A DNA stretch of 64,000 bases from an uncultured bacterium (GTDB lineage: Bacteria > Bacillota > Bacilli > Lactobacillales > Lactobacillaceae): assembly GCA_905214545.1 (NCBI GenBank), contig CAJMMO010000001.1, positions 248,001 through 312,000 on the forward strand. Direction: 5' to 3'. The notes under the pieces were generated by a model that saw nothing but the letters and a program-made list of their open reading frames with translations, did no database searches and was not told the DNA's origin. The stretch's first letter is position 1; each line of letters begins with the position of its first letter. Of this stretch, positions 35,569 through 45,365 are shown piece by piece. The position numbers were made by a program, and so were the translations under genes.

Positions 35569-36311
35569 TAATCATCACCTCCTAATAATTCGTTATAGAG
35601 ATCGTCGGAACTTTCCATATTATTCATATCGAACTTTTTAATTGAGGTCTTATGCAGTGGTTTATGAATCTTGCAATCCTCTGGCCGAATAAAGTCCACA
35701 ACTCCCTTTTGCATGATCGGCTGCCAGAGCCGCACTTTAAGAGTTTCGTCACCGCTTTCGTCAGGATAGTCAAAGCCATGAACCATTGTTCCAAATAAAC
35801 GATCATCGTCTTGGTTATCGTAATAACCATCACCCGCACCAAATTCGCATGGTTCAACGTAGCCTTGGCATTCTCGAGTTCCAAGAAAAATATCTCGACG
35901 TCCACCTCGTTGAATACAGCGTTGCATAATTGCATAATGCTTTTTTATGCTCCGGTCGGCAGCGAGGTCAGGTCTATTCATATTGAATTCAAAATGAGCC
36001 AAAACTTGGTAATCAACATCTTTTAAGTAGGTATAGCGGAATAAATCAGTTTTACTACTATCGTTATATTTAAAGATGCGGATGTCTTTAGCCTCAACTC
36101 TGATTGGATTCATTACCCGCAATTTATCTATATGGATGATAATAGTTGGCTTCCAATAAATACTCTCTGTAATACCTTTGAGAGCTTGGTAAGTTGGAAT
36201 AGAGTAGCTGAATTTTTCACCACCTATTCTCATGATTGGATCAGTAAATAGAGCCCAATCTCCATATATGCGAAAACTAAAAGCGGGAGATTTTACATTT
36301 TTGAAGGACAT
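35568..36311 (-). CDS. cas5c: Cas5c (Cas5d) crRNA-processing endoribonuclease
   Basis: In type I-C systems Cas5c cuts pre-crRNA at the base of the repeat stem and stays bound to the 5' handle. The 247-aa product begins [24 protein letters not shown], keeps a tyrosine-bearing [13 protein letters not shown] segment and the KKHY motif ([16 protein letters not shown]) that supplies the catalytic Lys-His pair, and has [17 protein letters not shown]. It overlaps cas8c by one base. Confidence 0.95.
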   Translation of the reverse strand: MSFKNVKSPAFSFRIYGDWALFTDPIMRIGGEKFSYSIPTYQALKGITESIYWKPTIIIHIDKLRVMNPIRVEAKDIRIFKYNDSSKTDLFRYTYLKDVDYQVLAHFEFNMNRPDLAADRSIKKHYAIMQRCIQRGGRRDIFLGTRECQGYVEPCEFGAGDGYYDNQDDDRLFGTMVHGFDYPDESGDETLKVRLWQPIMQKGVVDFIRPEDCKIHKPLHKTSIKKFDMNNMESSDDLYNELLGGDD

Positions 36312-36327
36312 TATTAACCCCTATCTT

Positions 36328-38844
36328 TTAAAAAACAGAGCTGCTAAACGTATTATCTTCTAAAGTTAGCTTTTTATACGCTTGCGGTTGAAAAGCAAAA
36401 ATACCAGTTTTACTGTAATCAATACGATTTAGTGAATAGATATCATTGTCTTCAAGCAGCTGTTTGAACTTATTCTCATAAACACTGACGATAAATGGCT
36501 GGGCTTGTTTTAATAACTGGCCAAGTTTGTCTGTGGTATTTAGGTCGGCGTTTAACTCAGCAATCAGTTCTTGCGCACGCTGGTTATAAGGAGCAATGAC
36601 TGATACCTGAGAATTTTCAATGACCTGAAAATGCTTTGCCAGAGTTGATAAGCTGCTGTATTGCTTTACGCTTTGTAGTAACGGACTTTTGTTTCTGTAA
36701 TAGCTAACACTCGTCAGGATGCCATCCACAAGATCAGCTAATCTAAATTCATAATTACTGCTGTTGGGATACGGATATTGCTGTAGCGTATTATTTCTGC
36801 CATAAAATTGTTCAAAGTAATATCGAATTACAGTCGGCTCAAGTAATTGGTTAGGCTGATAGTTAGGTAGTAATTTTTCGATGGTAATATTTTTACCTTT
36901 TTTGATATCTAACAAACCGCCTAACCTTTCATCTTTGTCATTTACCAAGAACACGTGGCCAACTGGCAACTCATCGTTTCTATTGCACCGGCCTGCTGCT
37001 TGAGCTATTGAATCTACCCCTGTAAGAGAACGAAATACAGCTTCAAAGCTGACATCAACGCCGGCCTCAATTAATGGCGTTGAAATGCAAATAACACGTT
37101 CTCCTGCAGCAAGTTTGCCCAACATTTCTTGAATTTTATCTTTACGATGTTGCGGACACATGTCTGTACTGAGGTAGTACAAATCTGGGTTGTCGGTACT
37201 TTGCGAAAACAGCTGTTTAAGACTCATGTAGACGTTGGTGGTTGCTTTGATCGTGTTAAAAATTCCTAGAACAGATTTAACCTTTTGAGCTTGCTCAAAA
37301 ATCATCTCAGCAATCTGCTGGCCATCAGCATGCATGTCTACGCCATTGTCTTGCTTTGCTTCATTGACTATCTCTACTCTTCTAAACTGCTCGACTTTTT
37401 GACTTAAATCGGTGATGATCTCTGGGCTTTCAGCAAAATCAAGCTCTGCGGACTTAACCTTATCAAGTGCAGGCTGCGTCGCAGTACATAACACTAAGTC
37501 TGATTGCCCTACTTTTTTCAGGAAATTAAGTGCCTGGTTAAATAGAGATAAACATTTGGTTGGCACCTTTTGTACTTCATCAAAGATGATTACAGAGTTG
37601 CATAGATTATGAAATCTGCGTCTATTTGATGTTCTCGAAGCATAAATTGTGTTGAGAAATTGGACCATCGTAGTAAAAATTATCGGTTCATCCCAACTGT
37701 CTTCTGCCAATTCCAAGACATCTGATTTTTCGCTGCTGGTTTGTTGCCGCTGATTAGAGACATTGCTATGAAATTCTAAGATATTGTCAGTATTAGTTTC
37801 CGAGCCATTAAGAACTTTGCGAGCCACACTCGCATTTTGCTCGATGATTGTGATATAAGGCAGAACGTAAATGATGTGTTGTTTATGGTGAAGATAACTA
37901 TGTTTCAATGCGTAGCGCAGTGAAGCAAGCGTTTTACCCGCACCCGTCGGTGCGGACAGAGTGTAAATATCACTTGGACGTTCTGCTGCCCTATCGCAGT
38001 CAGCAGATATTTCTGAGCGGTATTTGTTAATGCCGCTTACCTGACCTTTATTTAAACTGGAAATGTAAGAGAGCAACTTTTGGTAGTAGTTCTCGAATAG
38101 ATCTTTGCGATCAAGATTTACCAGGTCATCATGCTTGATCCCAAATTCAAATGCAGCGGTGTCAGTGCGATCCGCGTCTAACAGGCAAGAATAAATATAA
38201 TCGGTCAAAAACGATAGATTTTGAAAATATAGTTTGTACTTCTTGTTTTCTTTAAATGAACTTTTGATTTTTACAAATTCAGTAATGGCAGCTTCAACGT
38301 AGCGATTAAAAGAAGCTTCGGACATGACTTCTGTATAAAAAAGCTTGCTGATAGCTATTAGTTCTTCTGAGCTGACGCCATTGGCATTGAATTTTTCTAT
38401 ACGTTCAAGGTAAGGACTCTTCAAGTCACCTGCAGGGGTAAGATAATCCATAAGGCCAAGAGACGCGTGGTGAGAAAAAATAGAATTTTCTAAAACATCG
38501 CCAAACTCTTTAAGCGGACCTTGTTCATTTACATCAGACGTTTCTTTAATTTTTTGCGCGAGATATTGTCTGATGAACATAGCACCGAAACTAGAGTGGT
38601 CAACGGAGCCACGTCTGTGATTGCCTTCATGCCTGATATATTCCTGAAACTCAGGGCGAAATTTTCCTAAATCATGAAGCAACGCAGCTAAGCCAGTCAC
38701 ATGCGGGATGCATAATGCTTGTCCGTATTGCTCTGCTAAATTTTTAGTATTCAGCAAGTGGTCTTTTAAAGACTGAGTTGCGATCAAATGGCCGTCTTGA
38801 TCGTATTTTGTGTGCCCGAGGAATTCTGTTTTTTGTCCGCTCAT
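36328..38844 (-). CDS. cas3: Cas3 helicase-nuclease (type I-C)
   Basis: Recruited by Cascade to nick and degrade target DNA. Reading from MSGQKTEFLGHTKYD, the HD nuclease domain has ALLHDLGKFRPEFQEY and the DHSSFGA histidine. The SF2 helicase has Walker A SAPTGAGKTLASLRYALKH, the DEVQ box (IIFDEVQKVP), motif III (LCTATQPALD) and motif VI (QAAGRCNRNDE). The ATG at 38844 is preferred over the one at 38880 because GGTGA lies upstream of it. It is the first gene of the operon, so the promoter should be within 38845-39010. Confidence 0.95.
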   Translation of the reverse strand: MSGQKTEFLGHTKYDQDGHLIATQSLKDHLLNTKNLAEQYGQALCIPHVTGLAALLHDLGKFRPEFQEYIRHEGNHRRGSVDHSSFGAMFIRQYLAQKIKETSDVNEQGPLKEFGDVLENSIFSHHASLGLMDYLTPAGDLKSPYLERIEKFNANGVSSEELIAISKLFYTEVMSEASFNRYVEAAITEFVKIKSSFKENKKYKLYFQNLSFLTDYIYSCLLDADRTDTAAFEFGIKHDDLVNLDRKDLFENYYQKLLSYISSLNKGQVSGINKYRSEISADCDRAAERPSDIYTLSAPTGAGKTLASLRYALKHSYLHHKQHIIYVLPYITIIEQNASVARKVLNGSETNTDNILEFHSNVSNQRQQTSSEKSDVLELAEDSWDEPIIFTTMVQFLNTIYASRTSNRRRFHNLCNSVIIFDEVQKVPTKCLSLFNQALNFLKKVGQSDLVLCTATQPALDKVKSAELDFAESPEIITDLSQKVEQFRRVEIVNEAKQDNGVDMHADGQQIAEMIFEQAQKVKSVLGIFNTIKATTNVYMSLKQLFSQSTDNPDLYYLSTDMCPQHRKDKIQEMLGKLAAGERVICISTPLIEAGVDVSFEAVFRSLTGVDSIAQAAGRCNRNDELPVGHVFLVNDKDERLGGLLDIKKGKNITIEKLLPNYQPNQLLEPTVIRYYFEQFYGRNNTLQQYPYPNSSNYEFRLADLVDGILTSVSYYRNKSPLLQSVKQYSSLSTLAKHFQVIENSQVSVIAPYNQRAQELIAELNADLNTTDKLGQLLKQAQPFIVSVYENKFKQLLEDNDIYSLNRIDYSKTGIFAFQPQAYKKLTLEDNTFSSSVF

Positions 38845-39011
38845 ATAGTATTCACCGGTCCTATTCTTTAATTCCAACATATCACAGATACCCGAACTTG
38901 GGTTCGATTAATTGATAAAATAACCCGCTCGGAATGTTTTGAAATACTTGCTGAAGCAATAATCAAAACTAATTGTCACGGTTACTAGATGCTTAGCGGC
39001 ATAGGATCCTC

Positions 39012-39151
39012 AATCGATCATTTTTATAGAAAACAAAAAAGACCTTTACTCCTTGTTTGAAGTAAAGGTCTTTTTCTAGCTTCTGACGTTTTAACTACTA
39101 TTGCTGTTTAAATAATGATCTTTTGCTGATGCTTAATCACGCTTCTTTTTC
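39012..39151. repeat. 140-bp direct repeat, copy B (functional surface-protein 3' end)
   Basis: Matches 28215-28354 with about six mismatches, in the same orientation. It contains the last seven codons of the YSIRK/LPXTG gene and its terminator in perfect form. It flanks the CRISPR-Cas locus on the cas3 side. Confidence 0.9.
39035..39075 (-). terminator. Terminator of the YSIRK surface-protein gene
   Basis: GACCTTTACT and AGTAAAGGTC form a perfect stem with A and T tails, 58 bases beyond the gene's stop. It also separates the gene from cas3. Confidence 0.85.
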
Positions 39152-42132
39152 TTGGCACCAAATCCTAAAGCTGCCAATGCGTCCAGCAATGCAACGACGC
39201 CTAAGATATTTGCTGCTTTGGAATCTGAAGTCTGCGGCAAAGCCTTTTTGGTCGGTACGCCCTTTTGAACATATGTTCTGTTTGCTCTGTTCGGCACTTT
39301 TTGCTTAGCAACTTGGGCTGGGACGTGCGTCTTGTGACTCGGTACGGCTGGTTGTTGCGGCTTATCAGGCTTTGGATTGTCCGGAGTGTCTGGCTTGTCA
39401 TCAGGTTCTGGATTGTCCGGCAAATCAGGCTTGTTATCAGGATTGGTGTTCGGATTATATGGAATGTCAGGTTGATTCCCATCTTTTTGAACCAAAACAG
39501 TGACAGTCCCGCTTGTTCTGCCAAAAGTGTAGCTGGTGCTTGGCACCGGAGCAACGATGTGGTAACCGTCTGGCGCGGTAAACGTCAATGTAATGGTTTG
39601 ACCAGTTTGGCCGCTGATTGGGTTATCGGTTTTAACCGTTTCACCGGTATCTTTGTCTTTGTAGACGACCGTGACAGTGACGGTATCCTTTGGCGGTATT
39701 GTATCTTTTTCAACCCAAACAGTGACAACTTGGGTCTTCGCTTCACTAAAGGTGTAGCTGGTGCTTGGCACCGGAGCAACGATGTGGTAACCATTTGGCG
39801 CGGTAAAAGTCAGCGTAATGGTGTCGCCAGGTTTGCCGGTTCGACTTTCACCGTTTTGAACAAGACCATGGGTCTTGCTGTCTCTGTATTCAACCGTAAC
39901 CGTGACAGTTTGCGTCTCAGGTTCTTTAGGCTTATCTGTTACCGTGTAATAACCTGAAAGCAGCAAAGGTAATAAGTTGGCCGGCCAGTTTTGGTTGCTG
40001 GTTGGCTGTGCTGCCAATAACATCATTAATAAGTTGGCTGGTTGCTGACGATTGTTTGTACGATCTGGATATACGGCATTGAGAGCAGCTTTCAAATCAG
40101 AGTCAGTCATTGGCAACTCGCCAGTTGTCATTTCATCCTGATCTTGAGCTGTGATCATGTGTTCGTAGTCTTCGCCGTATTCAGTTCCTGGATTGTCCTT
40201 GCCTTCGCCTGCCCAGTGCGGGTCATACTTTTTGGCCTTGCCACCGGTTACAACGTCTTTAGTCCCATTAAATTCCCAGTGCCATTGGTAATAAGTTGAG
40301 TGGCCCGTAAAGTTGGCAATTTTTCCTGCAAGGTTGTGACTATTCAAATAGTCATTTAATTGTCCCAACAGATAAGTCTCTGCTTCCTTTGTATCTTTAA
40401 AGGCAAAGCGCAAATTATTCAGTTCGTTATCTGGATCGGGAACATCAAAGTTATTCTGCAGCCAAGTAATTAAGCCAGTAGAATTGTCAGGCGAAATGAA
40501 GCGAATATTGTTTTCAGACCAATGATTGTTTGTATCATTTATGTCCTGTATGTCCTGTGCAGCTGATTCACCGTGAGCAAGCTTTACCTTAGAAAGATCA
40601 GAGGCAATGATCACCATTGGCCCAGTTGGCAAGTCAGAATTTTCGCGGTCAGTATTAGGATCAGTACTTTTATTGTCGCTATTGAGAACCAAATCGCTCT
40701 GTAAGCCATCCAAAACAATCAGGACGGGTTGTCCTTCGCCTAAGTGGTCGAAAATCCCACGCGTTTTACCAGTTGGGAAGGTCCACCCTGATAAATTAAG
40801 ATAGGTTGCATTGCTGCCGGCGAAAGTATACAGTGCCTGCTGCAACTTTGCTGGTTTCCAGTGGCTTAAATCGAGTTTGCTAAGCTTGAGAGCCTTCCGA
40901 GAAGTGTTCCGGAAAGCTCTATTTATATTAGTCAATTTTGGCATTGACCATTTTTCAATGCCTTTAATACCCGCATCGGTAATGTTAACACAATTTTCAA
41001 AAAGGCTGGCCGCTTCTCTGACATTTCTTACATCCCAGTCGCCAATACCTTCAACCGCAGTCAGTGCTGAAACTGAGCCCAAGGTATCCCTTTCATTGTC
41101 TATGCTTATTGGGTCGATGTTGACACCAAACATGGTCGAGATGTCTTCCAGACTAGTGGTCTGCCAGCCAGTTGTAATGAGTTTCTTCAAATGGCGAGCC
41201 CCTGAAAACATGCGTTGCATACTTTTAACGTTGCTTACGTTCCAGTGACTAAGATCCAAGGTGCCGCTTACCTGGCTGTCTAAAAACATCCCCTCCATGT
41301 TTGTGACATGGCTTGTATTCCAATGTTCCAAAAAGCTGAAGTCGGTGATAGGCGAGTCTGCAAACATGTAAGCCATACTTGTAACGTGGCTCGTATTCCA
41401 ATGGCTAGCATTAAAGTTAGCTAGTTTAGATACACCAGAAAACAGGCCATTTAAACTTTCTACATTGCTGATATCCCAATTAGCAGCGTTAAGCGTTACT
41501 AAAGACCTATCCCCATCGAATATAAATTTCAATTTGGTGGCATTTTTAGTAACTAAGTTTGGCGCATCAATTTCTTTAAGTCTAAGGGCGCCATCAAACA
41601 TAAGCCGGAAATCAGTGACGTTGCTTGTGTCCCAGTCACTGATATCGATTTTCTCAAGCGAGGAAGCACCGTAAAACATGCGGCTCATGTTGGTGAAACC
41701 ACTGACGTCAAGGCCATTTAAGTTGAGGATCTTAACGGTTGGATCTTTCGGTCTTAAAGAATCATAATCATGGTTGTAGTCCCAGGCATCCCATGGATTA
41801 GGGTTGGTTACTTGCGTTAAGTCAAAGTCTGAGCCTGTATTACTTGGTGCAGATGCCGAAGCGTAGACTTTAGACTTCTTAGCGCCCAAGTTGGCAGGGT
41901 CGTCAGTGTCAATCGTTAAAGAATTTAAGCCCTGATGCTGAATAATTTTTTTAAAGCCATCAGATGACAAAATTACTTTGTGTGTGGAGTCAATGATGCC
42001 AGCCTTTACAAAGTCAGAAGTATTCGGCATGACCACATCGGCGTCATGACCCTTGTAATTGTCGATAGTAACGTCGCCTTGGTTCATGTAACCTGGCTGA
42101 TTAGGAATCTTGCTCCAGGCCCAGTCTGACAT
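39133..42132 (-). CDS. BspA/MucBP-type LPXTG surface protein, C-terminal part of a split gene
   Basis: Cell-wall protein probably mediating adhesion. About residues 120-470 hold BspA-type DUF285 repeats (MSRMFYGASSLEKIDISDWDTSNV, WNTSHVTSMAYMFADS, WNVSNVKSMQRMFSGA). These are followed by a mixed region and two MucBP domains (VTVTVEYRDSKTHGLVQNG and VTVVYKDKDTGETV, both with GYHIVAPVPSTSYTF). A Pro/Asp-rich wall spanner and the sortase signal LPQTSD, hydrophobic helix, KKKKRD end the protein. The frame is open upstream to the frameshift at 42236-42240, so this part lacks its own export signal and would be silent unless the shift is bypassed. Confidence 0.85.
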   Translation of the reverse strand: MSDWAWSKIPNQPGYMNQGDVTIDNYKGHDADVVMPNTSDFVKAGIIDSTHKVILSSDGFKKIIQHQGLNSLTIDTDDPANLGAKKSKVYASASAPSNTGSDFDLTQVTNPNPWDAWDYNHDYDSLRPKDPTVKILNLNGLDVSGFTNMSRMFYGASSLEKIDISDWDTSNVTDFRLMFDGALRLKEIDAPNLVTKNATKLKFIFDGDRSLVTLNAANWDISNVESLNGLFSGVSKLANFNASHWNTSHVTSMAYMFADSPITDFSFLEHWNTSHVTNMEGMFLDSQVSGTLDLSHWNVSNVKSMQRMFSGARHLKKLITTGWQTTSLEDISTMFGVNIDPISIDNERDTLGSVSALTAVEGIGDWDVRNVREAASLFENCVNITDAGIKGIEKWSMPKLTNINRAFRNTSRKALKLSKLDLSHWKPAKLQQALYTFAGSNATYLNLSGWTFPTGKTRGIFDHLGEGQPVLIVLDGLQSDLVLNSDNKSTDPNTDRENSDLPTGPMVIIASDLSKVKLAHGESAAQDIQDINDTNNHWSENNIRFISPDNSTGLITWLQNNFDVPDPDNELNNLRFAFKDTKEAETYLLGQLNDYLNSHNLAGKIANFTGHSTYYQWHWEFNGTKDVVTGGKAKKYDPHWAGEGKDNPGTEYGEDYEHMITAQDQDEMTTGELPMTDSDLKAALNAVYPDRTNNRQQPANLLMMLLAAQPTSNQNWPANLLPLLLSGYYTVTDKPKEPETQTVTVTVEYRDSKTHGLVQNGESRTGKPGDTITLTFTAPNGYHIVAPVPSTSYTFSEAKTQVVTVWVEKDTIPPKDTVTVTVVYKDKDTGETVKTDNPISGQTGQTITLTFTAPDGYHIVAPVPSTSYTFGRTSGTVTVLVQKDGNQPDIPYNPNTNPDNKPDLPDNPEPDDKPDTPDNPKPDKPQQPAVPSHKTHVPAQVAKQKVPNRANRTYVQKGVPTKKALPQTSDSKAANILGVVALLDALAALGFGAKKKKRD

Positions 42133-42209
42133 CTTAACCTTTGATTCTGTATCCGCATCAGCACTGGCCGCCTTAGCCTTTGCAACGGTCTTAGACTTAG
42201 CTTCTGACT

Positions 42210-42716
42210 TTAAAGACTTATCAGCAGCGGCATCCTTTTTGCATCCCCCTGCTTGGCAGCGGTCTTTTCGTCAGTAGGCTTTGCAGTCTTCTCTGTTGTC
42301 TTGTCTGCATCATTAGCTGCAGTCTTAGTTGCATCGTTTTTAACTTCTGCAGTTTTTGCCGGCTCTTTTTCAACTGGCTTTGCCTGCTCAGCGGTTTCAG
42401 TCTTCTTATCAGTTGCTTCCTTAGCTGCAGCCGGCTGCTCCGTCGTCTGCTTTGCAGCATCCCCTGCCGCAACCGGCGTCTCAACCTTCGCGTCAGCAAC
42501 AGGCTTCTTCTCTTGCTGCGTTGCTGCCGCCGGCTTTTCACTCTCAGCCGTTACAGTCTTAGCCTTTTCCGGAGTTTGAACCGCGTCAGCGTGGACCAGC
42601 ACAGGTTTGCCGCCCAAAAACAGCCCAATTGCTACCGAAGCTGCCCCAATTGACAGCTTGCGAATGGCGTATCTGCGTTGCCAATCTCTGCGGTTTTCCA
42701 ATTTCTGCCTTTTCAT
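42210..42716 (-). CDS. YSIRK signal peptide part of the split surface-protein gene
   Basis: From the ATG at 42716 (AAGAAGG upstream) the product has a YSIRK-type export signal (RRYAIRKLSIGAASVAIGLFLGG), then a low-complexity Ala/Lys/Thr/Glu region, and stops early after GDAKRMPLL. One extra A in the A5 run (T5 at 42236-42240 on the + strand) restores the frame to GDAKKDAAADKSLKSEAK and joins the BspA/MucBP part into one protein of ~1,190 aa. As read, the gene is interrupted: phase variation, strain decay, slippage or a sequencing error are all possible. Confidence 0.8.
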   Translation of the reverse strand: MKRQKLENRRDWQRRYAIRKLSIGAASVAIGLFLGGKPVLVHADAVQTPEKAKTVTAESEKPAAATQQEKKPVADAKVETPVAAGDAAKQTTEQPAAAKEATDKKTETAEQAKPVEKEPAKTAEVKNDATKTAANDADKTTEKTAKPTDEKTAAKQGDAKRMPLLISL

Positions 42717-43053
42717 TTTTAAGGCCTTCTTCACTCAATAACTACACTTAGCGTTATCTTTTATATAATCATTATCGCCAAGTTTTATGTTTGCTTAACT
42801 CAATCATATACCCTCTTTAGTAAAAATGTGAGGGCACGATAGCTTTTTATTCCATTTGGCACAAACAGTATCATGACGCGTTTTAGCGGTATTTTCCCGC
42901 CCTATTTTTTAAAAAGGTTTGCGGCTTATTTATTACTTCGGAGGCACAATCACCGCTAAACTTATCATTTCCTTAAAACGACGCTAGCTGTTATAAATTT
43001 TACATAATAAAAAAGGGCTTCCCTAGTTCAGGGATGCCCTTTTTAGCTCGCAC
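42717..43053. other. Intergenic region upstream of the YSIRK gene
   Basis: AT-rich, no gene seen. It should contain the promoter of the surface-protein gene (not resolved) and contains the DUF975 gene terminator at 43010-43045. Confidence 0.5.
43010..43045 (-). terminator. Terminator of the DUF975 gene
   Basis: AAAGGGC and GCCCTTT plus an inner CCCT/AGGG pair form a hairpin with A and T tails, just beyond the stop at 43054. Confidence 0.75.
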
Positions 43054-43644
43054 TTAGTTCAGAAATTTGTTGCCGGCCAGTTTGCGGTAGTAGTTCGCCT
43101 TAGTGGCGCGGTAGTAAGGCGCCAGCCAGAAAAAGCCGATCCCGGCAGTCAGGAGGGAAAGCAGCCACCAGCCGATAAAGCTCAGGTCCAACATAAACAG
43201 CTCTGCTTTGTGGCCGTCCATCAGCTTGCGGCTTTCTCTGATCGCTTGGGTGGCCGTGATTTCTTTGCCTGCGTCGCTTAAGTCCTTAACGATGTAAGCT
43301 GACATCGCGTAGGAGTACGACTTCACGATGCCTGGGATGATAAACAAAAGCGTCCAGAAAAAGGTGAAGATGTAGGCCAGCATGCTCGTCAGTAAGGTTG
43401 GCAAGATCCTCTTATTGGTAAAAGCCGAAAAAGTCGCGGTGAAGACGTTTTTTTGGTACTTGCCGTCGACTAAGTCCAGGAAGGCGAAGTAAACGCTGAA
43501 CCCGATTAAGTTGGCCAAAAAGCCTGCGCTGATCCAGGACAAGAATAAATTCACCACGAAAGCGATAAAAGTGACGCCGACGGCCCAGGTCCACTTGCCT
43601 AGCAACTGGTCTTTGGCCAGGCTCTTCAATTCTTTTCTAGTCAT
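43054..43644 (-). CDS. DUF975 family membrane protein
   Basis: The 196-aa integral membrane protein has a short basic N-terminus (MTRKELKSLAKDQLLGKW), about four hydrophobic segments, the FIIPGIVKSYSYAMSAYIVKD signature of DUF975 and an AIRESRKLMDGHKAELF segment. The function is unknown. It is monocistronic and GC-rich like the core genome. Confidence 0.85.
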   Translation of the reverse strand: MTRKELKSLAKDQLLGKWTWAVGVTFIAFVVNLFLSWISAGFLANLIGFSVYFAFLDLVDGKYQKNVFTATFSAFTNKRILPTLLTSMLAYIFTFFWTLLFIIPGIVKSYSYAMSAYIVKDLSDAGKEITATQAIRESRKLMDGHKAELFMLDLSFIGWWLLSLLTAGIGFFWLAPYYRATKANYYRKLAGNKFLN

Positions 43645-43746
43645 ATTCCATCCTCAATTCTGTTGTTATTTAATCTACAGTTTAAGCATACAGCAGTGGA
43701 TGGCGTATGACAATGAAATAATAATAATTGTTATTTATTGATAGCG

Positions 43747-44505
43747 TTATTGAATGGTGTAGCCGCCGTCGACCACTAAGTGCTCGCCGACTATGTAATT
43801 TGCTGCCGAGCTGCATAAGAACAACACCGCCGCGGCGACCTCATCCGGCTCAGCCAAGCGCTGGCTCGGGATCTGCTTTTGGTACTGGGCCATCACGCCC
43901 TCTTCCGTCTTTAGCATCCGCTGGACCATCGGCGTGGCAATGACCCCGGGACAAACGGCGTTGATGTTAATCCCGCGGCTGGCGTACTCCAAAGCAGCCG
44001 ACTTGGTCATACCTAAGACCCCGTGCTTAGCCGCATGGTAAGCACTGCGCCCTGCCAAACCGATGATTCCGCCCATTGACGAGCAGTTGACGATCTTGCT
44101 GCCGGCTTGCATCACCCGCAGCTCGTGCTTCATGCACAGGAAAATGCCCTTGAGGTCGGTATCTAAGACGCGGTCATATTCCGCCAAAGACAAGTCGGCG
44201 ATGTCTGTCACCGGGCTCTGGATGCCGGCGTTATTGTAGGCAAAATCCAAGCGGCCAAACTTTGCGACGGTGAAGTCGACCAGCGCTTTAACCTGGTCTT
44301 CATCAGCAACATCGACCGTAAAAGACTCCGCCTTGCAGCCTTCGGCGCGCAAGGCAGCTGCTTCTTTGCTTGGTTCGTGGTGCCCGGCCAGTACGACACT
44401 GGCACCCGCCTTGGCAAAAGCGGTGGCAGCAGCCAAACCGATGCCTGTCCGCGCACCTGTCACGATTGCAACTTTACCTTTAAAGTTAAAAACAATGTCA
44501 CCAAT
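43747..44505 (-). CDS. Short-chain dehydrogenase/reductase with an apparent ATT start
   Basis: NAD(P)-dependent oxidoreductase of the classical SDR type: GKVAIVTGARTGIG cofactor loop, NNAG, catalytic Ser (NCSSMGG), YHAAKHG, and GEHLVVDGGYTIQ at the end. The only in-frame GTG (44463) lies inside the cofactor motif and would delete the first strand. Upstream the frame gives GDIVFNFKGKVAIV, and an ATT codon at 44505 sits exactly 8 bases after AGGAGG (44514-44519). That suggests an ATG-to-ATT mutation or a rare ATT start. Substrate unknown. Confidence 0.65.
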   Translation of the reverse strand: MGDIVFNFKGKVAIVTGARTGIGLAAATAFAKAGASVVLAGHHEPSKEAAALRAEGCKAESFTVDVADEDQVKALVDFTVAKFGRLDFAYNNAGIQSPVTDIADLSLAEYDRVLDTDLKGIFLCMKHELRVMQAGSKIVNCSSMGGIIGLAGRSAYHAAKHGVLGMTKSAALEYASRGININAVCPGVIATPMVQRMLKTEEGVMAQYQKQIPSQRLAEPDEVAAAVLFLCSSAANYIVGEHLVVDGGYTIQ

Positions 44506-44517
44506 TCTGCTTGCCTC

Positions 44518-45261
44518 CTAGGCCTGGTTGGTCGGGTAAATAGTCATTTCACTGACGTCGACGTCGGCGGGCTGGTCAATCGCAAAGGCCACACAATTAG
44601 CTACCGACTCCGGCGCAATCCCGTGCTGTTTTTAGAAGTTTTGCATGTTGGTCTGCGTCTTGGCATCCCCGATGTGGTCGAGCAATTCGGTATTGATCGC
44701 CGCCGGGAAAAGGGTCGTGCAACGGATATTGGTGCCTTCGTTGGCACTTTCCATCCGCGTCACTTCCATGGCGTTGCGCACGCCCCACTTGGTGGCGCCG
44801 TAGACGCCTGAACCGACATAGTTTTTAATGCCGGCTACTGAAGAAGTGGTGATGATGTGGCCGTGCTTTTGCTTTTTGAAAATAGGCAACACTGCGGCAA
44901 TGCCGTTCAACACACCTTTCAAGTTGACGTCGATCATGGCGTTCCACTCCTTGGTCCGCACGGCGCTCATCGGCGAGTTGGGCATGATGCCGGCGTTGTT
45001 GAAGATGACGTCGACACCGCCGAAGTTTTCCTAGGCGGCGTTAACCAGCGCCTGGACCTCTTCGGGCTTTGTGACATCCACTGTCCGGTAAGCAGCACGC
45101 CCGCCGTTAACATTGATTTCGTCTGCAACCTTGAACAGGCGGTCTTCACGCCGGGCGCCTAACATAACCATCGCGCCTTTTTGGGCTAACAGCTTTGCGG
45201 TTGCTGCACCAATTCCTGAAGAAGCACCGGTAATGACAACGACTTTTCCTTGGATTGACAT
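44518..45261 (-). pseudogene. Short-chain dehydrogenase pseudogene with two internal stops
   Basis: The intact reading starts MSIQGKVVVITGASSGIG and can be followed to the TAG at 44518, but in-frame stops interrupt it at 45031-45033 (TAG before ENFGGVDVIFNNAG) and 44632-44634 (TAA after NMQNF). Everything else is conserved, including YGATKWG. Both stops are explained by single base changes. It resembles the intact SDR at 55921-56655 along its length. Confidence 0.85.
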
Positions 45262-45365
45262 AGTTAATTTCCCCTTTTGATATTTTCACTTTCGACACTA
45301 TTAACGATAATTGCTGGTCAGTCTGAATAGAATCTCCAAATCATTCGTAGCGTATCAACTATTAG

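Noticed and set aside
39265..39957. 230-codon + strand frame
   Set aside because: Antisense shadow of the MucBP/Pro-rich part of the surface protein; the sense strand has clear domains and a sortase signal.
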